Below, piece after piece: positions 22,909 to 34,220 of a stretch of DNA of 64,000 nt (positions within the stretch are counted from its first letter, which is position 1; each line of letters opens with the position of its first letter). Location of the stretch: assembly GCF_029867415.1 (NCBI RefSeq), contig NW_026705008.1, positions 434,001 to 498,000 on the forward strand. The letters run 5' to 3'. The position numbers and the translations under genes were made by a program. The notes under the pieces were generated by a model that did not search any database, had not been told where the DNA came from, and saw only the letters and a list, made by a program, of their open reading frames with translations. Source of the DNA: Vicia villosa. Lineage: Eukaryota; Streptophyta; Magnoliopsida; Fabales; Fabaceae.

Positions 22909-23453
22909 ATTTCCTGCTTGCAAGTAAATAACATGATCAAACATAGTTTCTTCATAAATCTACAGTTTCTTCACAAAATATACAATTTCTCTATAAATCT
23001 AAAAGCCTGTTCTTTACAAGAATTCAGTTTCTCCAATTCAATAAATATATAAGGATCTATTAAACCGTTTCTTTTTCTACCATTCTATTACAAGAATTAC
23101 TACTTCAAAATGAACATAGAAAATAGATTCATTCATAACAAGCAGTCTAAAGGTTCACAAATCATAAAACCTGTTCTAAAGATAATTGACATGAAAGTTC
23201 TACCATAGAAGTATGTCTGACAATTACATAAATTAAAGTGGAGCTGATAGAAACCAACTTATAGAGAAAAGTAAATAGGGAAAATCACTTTGATCACAGA
23301 ATGATAATTGCAGAACTTCGAGGGTCTGCACCTTCTCAATACCAAAATGACTTCTTTCCAATCAAGGCTCATATCTAACGGGAACCAATTCCAAAATAAT
23401 TGACATGTTTTATTGGTGACTGTCATGACTCATGAATAACCCACTAAAAAACC

Positions 23454-23575
23454 CACCTGAGTAAACAATGTTTCTTTAACTAAATAAATTAATAAACAAT
23501 GTTTACTAAACATTCACCTGAGTAAACAATGTTTCTTTAACTAAATAAATTAATAAACAATGTTTACTAAACATT
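23454..23575. repeat. Perfect 61-bp tandem duplication
   Basis: Units 23454-23514 and 23515-23575 start CACCTGAGTAAACAATG and appear identical by eye. This suggests a very recent replication slip. Confidence 0.93.
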
Positions 23576-24177
23576 GGATAATGATTATTATCCTATACAT
23601 CATCCTTAACCTCAATTTGATAAGCACATTAATTTAAGATAAGAATAAGATGAAGCAATGGAACACTTTTTTTATTGTTATATTTTGTTGCAGTGAAGTC
23701 GTTATCCAAACTGGCATATATTAATCTCAGTTTTTTATAGCTTCATGTTTATAAACTATATGATGACATAAATACCTTGTAATTCAGAAGCCTTTGTATG
23801 TACTTTATTGCCTCAGCATTTGGATAAAAGTTAAGTAGCCAAAAAAACAAAACCATCTAAAGGCAATGGAAGAATACACTTTAAAAAAACTAAGAATAGA
23901 AAACAAAGTCAGCAAAGTCAGCATCATCAGTCACTATAACAGTTTCCAATATTTCACAAATGCACAAACATTCTATGCTAAACTATTAATTACTTAACAA
24001 ATCAGTTACTATAACAGAAGCAAATCAGTCACTAAGTAGTGCAGGTGCGAGTTCAAGCTAATGTCTAGCACCTGGGCCCTGTAGCGGTTGTTTCTTAAAA
24101 CAGCAGCATCAAATGTAGCTCACTGTCCCAAGCCAGTGATCAAGTTGCTTATCTAATCCTTATAGAAAAGTTGCTTA

Positions 24178-24406
24178 TCCTACTAGTATGCCATGTGATG
24201 CAACCATGATGTATGTCTTCATAAAGTGATAAATGTAGTTCACTTTAATATTTGTTTTACTGATATATAGAAAAGTTGAATATAATATCACGATACAAAT
24301 TAAGACATAAACGAATTATAATGGCTCTAACTATTTGCATATTTGAATGTCACAAGTTACTTTGAAGATATACATCATGGTTGCATCACATGGCACACTA
24401 GTAGGA
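24178..24406. repeat. Long inverted repeat (foldback), possible MITE
   Basis: The arm from 24178 (TCCTACTAGTATGCCATGTG...) is the near-perfect complement of the arm ending at 24406 (...CACATGGCACACTAGTAGGA). Arms are ~46 bp, with a central loop of ~135 bp. No clear target duplication. Confidence 0.8.
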
Positions 24407-25339
24407 CATGAAGCAGGCATATGCAATTATTTATCAAGGAACACTCTTAATTTCTAACAGCTACTTTGCTACACTAAATACTTGTTGTTATTGAACATCC
24501 ATGTAGCCTAACCAATTAACTATTCTAACAGCTCACAAGGTCTGCCTCTCAACTAACAAGGTCTGACTAATTGGTTAAATGCTAAATAACTTCTATAAAT
24601 TTTATTCATGCAAGTCAGCATTCAGTGCAAAGCAACAATAACAGTCAGATGTGGCAATTGGTTTATTTTATACAATGTTGAACTACTATTAAAGACAGAA
24701 TTGTTTGAGAAGACAAAAGACACCTATCTCAAGTTTAACATAGTTTGAATTTGTTTTTCGGCCCAATCATTTCAGATTCAAGGACAATAACAAATAGTCA
24801 AGAATATGTGTGACTAAATTAATTTTATTGAATCTATTTCCGAATCCAAAACAATGAGAGCAGAAACTCATCTGAATAAAGTTTGACTATAAGCTCACCA
24901 TATGAACAACTCTTAAACCCAACCTATTAACAATTATCTAACACTATACAAGGCAAATAAAGTGATATAATCTAAAACAACAAAACAATTTAGTTGTGAA
25001 CACAACATATAACACGGGAAATACCAATGATATCGAGTAAGAAGCCATACCAATGATGTATGTTGAAGCTCTCTTGATAAAACTTGATGATTTATACCTG
25101 AAGCCACAACCGAAAACCTTGATTCCACCTGAGCAAATCAGCCACAAGAACAACGTTGAAATACGAGTAACTATCAAATATTTTATAGTTGATTGCGTAC
25201 CTACTCATTCATGGGTTTTTCAGAAAATACTATATGTTTACCTTTGAAGTAGAAAACGCGAAAAATAGATCGACAGTCGCCGAAAAGAAATCTTGAAAAG
25301 CTAAAGAGAGAATATCCAGCAGATGAGACAACGATTACG

Positions 25340-25475
25340 AGAATACGAAACGTTGAGTTGCGATGCTGATTTGAATTTGCGATGCTGAGATGAATTGCGA
25401 TTGTAGCACCGAAACGTTGAGTTGAATTGCAATTGTAGCACCAAAACGTTGAGTTGAATTGCTAGCTAAATGGTT
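25340..25475 (-). repeat. Short diverged repeats near the hAT 5' end
   Basis: GAAACGTTGAGTTG(A)ATTGC and ATTG(C/T)(A/G)ATTGTAGCACC recur three times at about 40-bp spacing. Probably 5' UTR. Confidence 0.65.
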
Positions 25476-25689
25476 TCATCAAGAAATTGGGGGAAGAAGA
25501 AATTGGGGAAAAACGAAATTAGGGTTCATCTTTGGAGAGAACGTGATTCGTGAAATTTGGAAATTGAATCTGAAATGTTTTTCTAATTTTCAAATTTTTT
25601 TCTTCTTATTGTGTTTTAACTTTTAACAAAAGAAATTAAATGTAATATATTTTTATATTAAAAAGTTTAATTTAATAAATGATAAAATA

Positions 25690-25849
25690 ATATCCAATGG
25701 ATTTATAAAATAAGGTGGATGGATTGAATCCATCCATATGATTTGATGGATGGATTGGATAAATCCATTAAATTATTTTTTTGTTTAATGGATAAATTAT
25801 AGGATGGATCGGATGGATATTGTGTTAATGGATTTTATTGCCACCCCTA
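25690..25849 (-). repeat. hAT subterminal repeats and terminal inverted repeat
   Basis: GGATGGAT(T/C)-type words and their complements (AATCCATCC) occur about eight times, then GCCACCCCTA at the end (TAGGGGTGGC on the minus strand). Such clusters are typical transposase-binding regions of hAT elements. Confidence 0.75.
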
Positions 25850-25927
25850 GATTAATCTAATGACTTTTATTTGTTCTTAAAGTAGTTCACTTGTTGGAGC
25901 CTTCACTTTAGAAGCCATCTTTTTCTC

Positions 25928-26051
<124 letters not shown>

Positions 26052-26158
26052 TAAAAATAAATAAGATATATTTGGAATTTGGATTTAAAAGAATATGGCC
26101 ACATGCCACTGATAGTATTTTCTAGGGTTTGTTATGTTATGGGCTGGGTGAGTGATAT

Positions 26159-26166
26159 TATAAATA
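26159..26166 (+). promoter_or_regulatory. Possible TATA box of the 26223 gene
   Basis: TATAAATA lies 57 bp upstream of the chosen ATG. Confidence 0.4.
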
Positions 26167-26222
26167 AGGATAAGTTATTTTAAAGGCGTAAATTGTGATT
26201 CTTTGCAGCCGAAGAAATATCG

Positions 26223-27065
26223 ATGGATAGGGCTTTGTTGGCGGAAAGCAGTGTTGAAAGAGGTAGGCAGGTGAAATCGAAACGGAAACGGAAGCGGAAG
26301 CAAAGAGTTGGCCGGAAAAATGTTGAAGATGAACCTGTGTATACTGTTGAAAGAGGGCTGAAATCAGAACGGAACCATGTTGAAGGTGATATGGATGTTG
26401 TTGAAAGAGGTTCACGGCTGAAATCGAAACGGAACCATGTTGAAGGTGATCTTGCGGATTCGAGACTCAAGAAACCGATGAAAATCAAAATCGCCGAGGC
26501 TGACTATCATAGACGCCCTCGATGCATAAATCTAAATGTATGTATCTCTCTTTAACTTAGATGATGATTAATTTTGTGTTTTGATTAATACTTTTAATGA
26601 TTAATTTTATCGTTTCGATTAATTTTGTGTTTCACATCTCTATAATAATAATTTTGATGATGATTAATTTTGTGTTTTACATCTCTATAATAATAGTAAT
26701 TTTGATGATGATTAATTTTCTGTGTCACATCTCTATGATTAATTTTGTGTTTTACATCTCTATGATTAATTTTGTGTTTCACATCTCTATGATTAATTTT
26801 GTGTTTCACATCTCTGTAACTTTGATTAATTTTGATGATGATTAATTTTCTGTTTCATCTATAACGTATTCTGGACAACTCAGCCCTTTGATGCTGTTTG
26901 CCCTCCATCAAGTCTAAGGTTAGTAGGTGGTGTCTGTCCCTTTCCCATAACTGAATCTAGTCGCCATCGTCTCGTTCTACTTTGTGAAACTGCTTTGAAA
27001 AAGTATAACAAAAGAAATAACCAGGTTCTAAAATTCATTCATCAACTTTATTATTGGTATTATTA

Positions 27066-27097
<32 letters not shown>

Positions 27098-27303
27098 CTA
27101 ATATTCTAATATTCTTATTTATTTAGGGTCCAAAATTTGAGTTTGAAGACCTTGTCAAGTCAAACTGTACCCTTCCTGGATTGTTTTTTATTACCTTTAA
27201 AGCAAAAAAAAAGCAAGATGGTTCCACAGCCATTTTCCAGGCCGAAGTTTTCAGAGATTTTAGTGATCAGATTAGGGTCATGTCTTGTGCCATCAAAAAC
27301 TAA
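26223..27303 (+). CDS. Probable three-exon host gene, cystatin/monellin-like (UPF0725-type) protein
   Basis: Exons 26223-26537, 26884-27024 and 27127-27303 (stop TAA) join in phase 0 at both junctions and encode 210 residues. Splice sites are GT/AG: AAT|GTATGT, CTCAG|CCC, CAG|GTTCT, TTTAG|GGT. Exon 1 (105 aa) is very basic (KRKRKRKQR) with an internal repeat (VERG...K(S)ERNHVEGD). Exons 2-3 match my recollection of a small plant cystatin/monellin-fold family: GGVCPFP, LVLLCETALKKYNK, FEFEDLVKSN, GLFFITFKAK, FQAEVF, VMSC. A TATA box lies just upstream. The family name is from memory and function is unknown. It is the only clear non-transposon coding unit in the window. Whether it is expressed or a relic cannot be told from the sequence, though the three intact, in-phase exons argue against long decay. 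Confidence 0.6.
26555..26850 (+). repeat. Tandem repeats filling intron 1
   Basis: The word GATTAATTTTGTGTTT(C/T)ACA, followed by TCTCTAT(A/G), recurs at ~30-50 bp spacing, about seven times. It lies wholly within the predicted intron of the 26223 gene. The open frames on both strands here are repeat artefacts. Confidence 0.85.
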
Positions 27304-27892
27304 CCATGGTATTAATGTTGAAGATTTTATGTTTAGTTGAATGATTTGTTCTTGGATCATTGATGTGAATTTCTTTGTGGAAAACACTCTTTTATGAATG
27401 AATATATTAGAACTAATTGTATTTAAAATCAATTTTACTTTTTTTCCGTAAAAAATGACTTTTCTTATTTTAAGATTTTTTTTCCAAAAAAATTGACTTT
27501 TTTATTTTTGCAAAACCGACTTTTCAAATTTACGAAAAAACCAACTTTTTTTATTTTTTTGAAAAAACTGAAATTTTTTTATTTTTGAAAAAAAGTTAAC
27601 TTTTCTAATTTAAGGAAAGTATGGATTTTTTATTTTCGAAAAAAATCGACATTTCTAAATTAATTATGGAATTAATTACAATAAAGAAATATTATATTTT
27701 CAAATTAACTATAGAATTGGATTTATATTTTTAAACTAATTATATTTTTAAGTTCTATTATATTTTCAAATTAATTATATAATTGAATTTATATTAAAAC
27801 TAATTGTATTTTCAAACTAGTTATAAAATTAGATTTATATTAAAATTGATTTTAAAACAATACAGTAAGGACATATTATATATTTTAATTAG
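27304..27892. other. AT-rich spacer with degenerate T/A repeats
   Basis: From about 27440 to 27655 a loose unit of TTTTTATTTT(T)GAAAAAA plus (A)CCGACTTTT recurs. From 27660 to 27890 ATTAATTATA-type words dominate. No gene seen. Confidence 0.6.
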
Positions 27893-28542
27893 TGTTCTGG
27901 ACTGGGCCAAGATTCAGCTCAGTCTACTTTCGACCCATTTAATCTTGGAGGCCCAAACCATTCCTGAACCCCTAAAGGGCAACCAGTACTCGGCTCCTCG
28001 AGGACCCAACGACACTAAAGCAAGCTATCTAGTGCCAGACCTAAGTGCTCCCCGCGAGCACCCCACTTGACGAGGACTTACCTCCTCACCTACACCCAAA
28101 CATATCGAGTGTGCTCCCTGCGAGCACCTTATCCGCCGAGGACCCTTCTCCTCGTAGAGTTCCTTCATATCCAACCCCCCGAATAATACGGAGTCCACAT
28201 GGTCCCTAAAAGACCGCGTCTTCCATGAACTTCGGAGTGGTTGACCAAGACTGAGAGCAGTCACGCATCTCCGATATTTCCGCCTAGGAAACCTGACAGT
28301 CTCCTAATTGGGTCTGGGAATCCAGCCCAGTAGCGAGATCATGGCCCAGCGCTGGGGGCTATAAATAGCCTCTTTCACTAGAGGGTCAGATATTCATTCT
28401 CTTCTAACCTTTAGCTCGTACTTGCACTCTGATTGCTCGTTTTCTCACTTTAGCATCGGAGTACCTTGCAGGTCCACCTCCTCCACTTCTCAAAGATCCA
28501 GCTCCATGCAGGCCTTAAGATCCGTCTGATCAGGTACAATCA
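27893..28542 (+). repeat. 5' LTR of the gypsy element
   Basis: TGTTCTGGAC...GTACAATCA. It contains GCTATAAATAGCC at 28358-28370. The start is chosen because TG begins a sharp composition change and the CA end precedes the PBS; no second LTR exists here to confirm it. Confidence 0.65.
28359..28368 (+). promoter_or_regulatory. LTR TATA box
   Basis: CTATAAATAG sits 180 bp before the LTR end, the usual place for a gypsy promoter. Confidence 0.7.
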
Positions 28543-28560
28543 GTGACGCCGTCTGTAGGA
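28543..28560 (+). other. Primer-binding-like site
   Basis: GTGACGCCGTCTGTAGGA directly follows the LTR. It resembles the common plant gypsy site TGGCGCCGTCTGTGGGAA with two or three changes. Confidence 0.6.
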
Positions 28561-28618
28561 AACTAGCTTCCCCGTCTTTAACAAACAAAGACCAAAGCAA
28601 ATTCAACCTGCGATCATC

Positions 28619-30329
28619 ATGGCTGGCAACATCAACAACAACCAAGGTCCCGATCCCTTCAACGTCGATCCCCTCATTCATGCTGTCACAGCTGACAGGC
28701 AGAATCGGCACCGCCTGGAAGGACAACAGTCCACTGCTGACGGGAAAAGGAGACTAAGGCATGAAATCTCTCAATCCTCCAGAAACGAGCAAACTCACAT
28801 CCAAAAAAACGAGGCTGACTCTAAGGACGGGCATCCCGCTTCCTCCTTCACTCACACCTCCCAAAGGCGAGAAACCCAGTACGAGAGCAACCATGAGCAA
28901 GTCGACATTCCTGTTCCCGAAGATGTCGCATCCTCCTGCTCACAGCCCTCAAAAAGACCAAAAGTCTCATTCAACAACAGAGTGAACGGATTGACAAGCT
29001 GGAAAGGAGGCGACGATCACGATCTCCCCCTCGGAGGCACTACCGATCGCGCTCATCCTCGTCCTCACGCTCCCCGCCAAGGAGACGTCGTCGACGTTCT
29101 CCCTCGTCTTCACGCTTTCCGCCTAAGAGGTATCGCCATCGAAGATCCTGCTCCCGCTCCCCTCGACGAAAGGATGCATAAAACCAGAAACCCGAAGAGG
29201 CGGAAACTTGGAGCATCTCACCCGAGCGAGGTCATCAGGGCCCCGCCAAAACCATTGTGAAGGGTCGCAAGAGGTCCCCTCCCAAGGACAACCGCCGCGC
29301 CACTGGAAAAACACAAGGAAAGCGCCACCGAAGCCCTCCCCAGAAACACAACAACCGTGGAAAACACTCGGTCTCCCGGGTCCAAGCGACGAGGAAGACT
29401 TTCGCAGCCCTCTGTCGAAGGTCATCCGAAGAGCCCGTCTACCTAGAGGGATGGAAAAACCCCCAACTTTGGACCTCTACGACGGGACCATAGATCTTGA
29501 CGACCACATCCGGAGTATTGAAGCCGTCATGGACTACTACGTGGTCCGAGGATCTATCAAATGTCGGATCTTCCCGACAACAGTCAGAAAAGGAGCGATG
29601 ACCTGGTACATGAACCTTCCTCCAAACTCCATCCACTCCTGGCCAGAGCTTAAAAAACTCTTCTCAAACCACTTCACAGCCTCTCGCCGGCAGCCGAAGT
29701 CTGAAGCGACCCTCGAGGCCGTAATCCAAGGAGCCAACGAACCTCTTCGAGAATACCTCGATAGGTTCAACAAAGATACTCTCCTGGAACGAGGACTCCT
29801 CCTCGGGAGAGACTTCTAAAAAGCCATCAAAATCGAAAAGGTACGCACCATGGACGCCCTCCTCCTCAATGCCCAAGCCTACATCGCCTACGAGGAAGGC
29901 GAAATGGCCGTGAAGAAAAGCTCTAGGGGCAATGACACTACCCGCAGGTCGAGCCAAGACTACTCTCTTTCTCGCCGAGGCAACGAAAAAAAGAAAGACG
30001 ACAGGTTCCGCGACATAAAAGAACAGAGAGGACCAGCTGGTCGTTTCAACGATTACACCCCACTGAACGCTTCATGCGAGCGCATTCTGGCTGAGTGCAA
30101 GAGCACAGAGTTCAAAAACTCTAACGTCCTGCCCCCGAGGCCAAATCCAACCAGGTCGGGGACCGATAAGACCAAATACTGCAAATACCACAAGAGTCAT
30201 GGGCATCTAACCGATGAGTGTGTACACCTGAAAGATGCCATCGAGACTCTGATTAAAAAAGGTCGTCTCTCTAAGTACACGAAGAAGGGAGAGACTTCTA
30301 GGCGAGAGGGGCAAGGGAATTTCGTGTAG
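28619..30329 (+). pseudogene. gag: Ty3-gypsy gag with a frameshift and an in-frame stop
   Basis: The first part (28619-29260, 213 codons) is a variable, charged N-terminus with Ser/Arg/Pro-rich stretches. The frame then shifts near 29200-29260. The retrotransposon gag core follows from about 29400 (PTLDLYDGTIDLDDHIRSIE, MTWYMNLPPNSIHSWPELKK, LREYLDRFNKDTL). A TAA at 29817-29819 interrupts it, and the same frame continues (KAIKIEKVRTMDALLLNAQA) to a histidine-bearing zinc-knuckle-like motif CKYHKSHGHLTDEC near 30180-30220, typical of plant gypsy gag. It stops at 30329 without reaching a protease. The defects make it inactive. Confidence 0.88.
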
Positions 30330-30330
30330 A

Positions 30331-30712
30331 ATCCAAATCTTCAAGAATTACCTGATTTGGAGTTGTGAGCAGAAAGTTATGGCTGATTTAGTGGAGGTTG
30401 TACCATTGTTGCGAAAATGGAATATGGCCATGAGTTCCTTCCTCTTTTTCTTTGTTTCTAAGCTCTCCACTTCTAAATTCTGATTCATGAAACACTATCA
30501 CACCAAACATGCCTTAAGTCCACATGCACATTGTTTAATGTCCAAATTGTCCTTTAACTAAGTGGCAATTACCAAGATGTCACTTAGTTAGATTCTAACT
30601 ACTCCACTTCCTTTCTTAATAATCATTCTAAGGTTAATATGGAATAAGAGTAATGTGCATTCTAATTACGTTTAAATGATAATTACCGGTGTCACAGAGT
30701 CGGGGTATTACA
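30331..30712 (-). repeat. Fragment of a minus-strand LTR (gypsy-like)
   Basis: Read on the minus strand the border at 30712 is TGTAATACCCCGACTC, an LTR-like start. The other end merges with the truncated gypsy. The phrase CATAACTTTCTGCTCACAAC on the minus strand recurs in plant LTRs. No target duplication is seen. Confidence 0.5.
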
Positions 30713-30859
30713 CAGTGTGAAGTGTACTACACCATATACTAATATATTCTTCAACATAATTTTTATGTATATCCTGACAACAAGAACAACATGATAAATT
30801 AAATCAATATTTATGATATTTTTTCTCTTTATATATATTTTAACCATAACCTTATAATA

Positions 30860-30950
30860 TTTATTTAATGTTTATATCGACTTTGCTCGATCCGTGCGAA
30901 CGCACGAGTCCTTTACTAGTATGTTCGCACGAGTCCTTTACTAGTATATT
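30860..30950 (+). mobile_element. Helitron-like 3' terminus, with the terminal 25 bp duplicated
   Basis: A hairpin CGTGCG-AA-CGCACG (30893-30906) is followed 9 nt later by CTAG (30916-30919) and T, the standard Helitron 3' end (hairpin, spacer, CTRR, then T). The 25 bp CGCACGAGTCCTTTACTAGT+ATGTT (30901-30925) recurs almost exactly at 30926-30950. The 5' end of the element is not identified. Confidence 0.6.
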
Positions 30951-31020
30951 ATAATAATATATCCAGATATATTACGATATAGTATCGTTACAACCAAGGG
31001 CGGACCTACATAGAGGCATA

Positions 31021-31038
31021 GTGTGGCTATAGCCACAC
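31021..31038. repeat. Perfect 18-bp palindrome
   Basis: GTGTGGCTATAGCCACAC lies 23 bp after GGGCGGACCTA, a phrase typical of hAT-type MITE ends, and just before the AT run. A 36-base insert or MITE remnant is possible. Confidence 0.7.
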
Positions 31039-31056
31039 CAAAAAAAATTATCTTTT

Positions 31057-32234
<1,178 letters not shown>

Positions 32235-32790
32235 ATGTTGAATGTTATTTCATACATTGTGTATAAAGAGATAACAAATAGATACTTTGCAAAGTCTATG
32301 TTTCATTCTCTTAGAATGACTCATGAAGGAAAAGAACGAGTTAAAGAAACTAAGGCTTTGGCCTTGATTCAAAATTATGAATCCTTCAAAACGGAAGATG
32401 AAGAAACCATTGAGAATATGTTCTCAAGGTTTCAGACTCTTGTTGTTGGCCTGAAAGTCTTGAACAAATGTTATACTATTGCAGATCACATAAAAAAGAT
32501 CATCAAAAGCCTACCAAAGAAATTGATGGTGATTGCTCCTAAAGTGTTAAAGAATATGAACAATATAACTCTAGAAGAACTTGTTAGCTCCACAAGGAGT
32601 CATGAGGTTAATCTAGAAGAGGATAAGCCTATAAAGAAAGGAAAATCGATGGCCTTAAAGTCCAAATGTAAGTCTGGAAAGACTAAAGACTTTTAAGATG
32701 GAGAAAAAGAATATGAAGAAGATTATGATGAGGAAGATGAGGTGTCTTTACTGTCCACAAGAGTGAACCTACTCTAAAAGAAAATACAAC
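32235..32790 (+). pseudogene. gag: Ty1-copia gag fragment
   Basis: The open frame 32235-32696 (153 codons) matches the second half of a UBN2-type copia gag: MFHSLRMTHEGKERVKETKA, ESFKTEDEETIENMFSRFQT, then KKIIKSLPKKLM and LEELVSSTRSHEVNLEE. After the TAA at 32694 the same frame continues with an acidic stretch (EYEEDYDEEDEVSLLSTR), as expected before the zinc knuckle, so this stop is a mutation. The N-terminal third, the PBS and the LTRs are missing. It is a decayed remnant. Confidence 0.85.
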
Positions 32791-33665
32791 AGAAGATCAG
32801 AGGCTACAGAAGAACATATGGATGTTTTGAGTCAACTTCTGGGCAGAAGAAATATGGAGCTGACAACAAAGTTATATGCTATTGAAATTATGGCACAACA
32901 AGACATGTGTCGTACGTATACAATGTCCCAACACCAGAATATTAAAGCGCAATGCTAAAATGTAAATATACATATAATAAAGACAATACAGAAATAGATG
33001 ACAAACAGACACCAAACTGCGCTTTTCTATGGAAATGGAAAAATTCCTTAGTCCCACATCGCTTAGATTAGAAATCTTGGCTAGCTTACTATTTAAGGAA
33101 GTAACTTGTTTCAAGAATAGAGTTTTGGGAAGGTTAGTTTTAATTATTTTAAACACTTAATTAATATAATAACTTAGTGGGAAAGCTAGTTTAAAAATTA
33201 AGGGTTAAGTATCTTAGTATGCATGTGTGGTCTAGTGATGAAAGGTTGAGTCTTGAGAGTGTTCCCTCCTCAAGGTCACGTTGTTAGTTTTGCAAATTAT
33301 TTGAATATAGTAATTTAGGGAAAAGGTCGTTTTAAAAAAATTAATTTAAAATAATATAATAAGTTAGTGTTTTCTAAATAAGTTACGTGGGTTAAATGGG
33401 TGGATTGAAAAAGTTAGTGGACTAAATAGCTATTGATTTTAATAATTAAATAAATAAATAAAAAAATATTGATTAATAATAATAAATAAATATTAATAAA
33501 TGAAATTACTCAAATAACTCTAATTATGACTCCAAAATATACTTCAATAACTTAACAACTTTAATTAATAAGATATATTATTATTAATTAAGATCTTTTG
33601 AAACATTAATAATTGTAATTATATATATATATATATGAGGAGGGTTATATTGTCTCCCAGAGTAA
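32791..33665. other. AT-rich spacer with a snRNA-promoter-like and a tRNA-like motif
   Basis: No protein seen. See the USE-like element at 33050. Near 33215-33285 the plus strand reads GTGGTCTAGTGATG then AGGTTGAGTCTTGAGAG, which resembles a tRNA-derived SINE head, but no good B box follows. Confidence 0.4.
33050..33097 (+). promoter_or_regulatory. Plant snRNA-type upstream element plus TATA-like box
   Basis: AGTCCCACATCG (33050-33061) matches the plant snRNA USE consensus RTCCCACATCG. TATTTAAG (33090-33097) follows 28 nt later. I see no U1, U2, U4, U5, U6 or U3 sequence downstream. It may be an orphan promoter or part of a repeat family. Confidence 0.45.
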
Positions 33666-34084
<419 letters not shown>

Positions 34085-34095
34085 TTAAAAAGTTG

Positions 34096-34220
34096 TTATA
34101 TATTTATTTAATCTTTTTAATTTAATTATTATATTTATTTAATTATTTAAAAGATATAATTATATCTAATTATTAGTATTTTTATGTTTGATCAAATACA
34201 AGCATTAAAACTTGATTTTA
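34096..34220 (+). repeat. Left copy of a ~125-140 bp direct repeat flanking the LINE
   Basis: TTATATATTTATTTAA...ATATTTATTTAATTATTTAA...ATTATATCTAATTATTA...TATGTTTGATCAAA...ATTAAAACTTGA recurs in order at about 49490-49640, just past the LINE 3' end. It ends exactly where LINE coding begins. Confidence 0.75.

Larger units (their letters stand above)
22945..25340 (-). other. hAT 5' region / probable long 5' intron
   Basis: AT-rich, no protein recognised. It holds a 61-bp duplication and an inverted repeat, listed separately. The small open frames at 24934-25247 are not convincing. Confidence 0.45.
20698..25849 (-). mobile_element. hAT-superfamily DNA transposon, left end not seen
   Basis: It contains a hAT transposase relic on the minus strand. 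The right end, read on the minus strand, is TAGGGGTGGCAAT, a hAT-type terminus, preceded inward by many GGATGGAT(T) subterminal repeats. The bases after 25849 (GATTAATC) could be the 8-bp target duplication. No matching terminus is visible on the left; the copia LTR lies there, so copia probably inserted into this hAT and the left end lies outside the window. Confidence 0.7.
27893..30329 (+). mobile_element. Truncated Ty3-gypsy element: 5' LTR, PBS and gag only
   Basis: An LTR of 650 bp (27893-28542) with TATA is followed by a primer-binding-like site and a broken gag. Sequence changes abruptly after 30329 to an unrelated minus-strand LTR fragment. No protease, RT or integrase follows. Base composition is notably GC-richer than its flanks. 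Confidence 0.85.

Noticed and set aside
33050..33400. U6 or other snRNA gene
   Set aside because: Promoter-like motifs only; none of the conserved snRNA 5' sequences follow.
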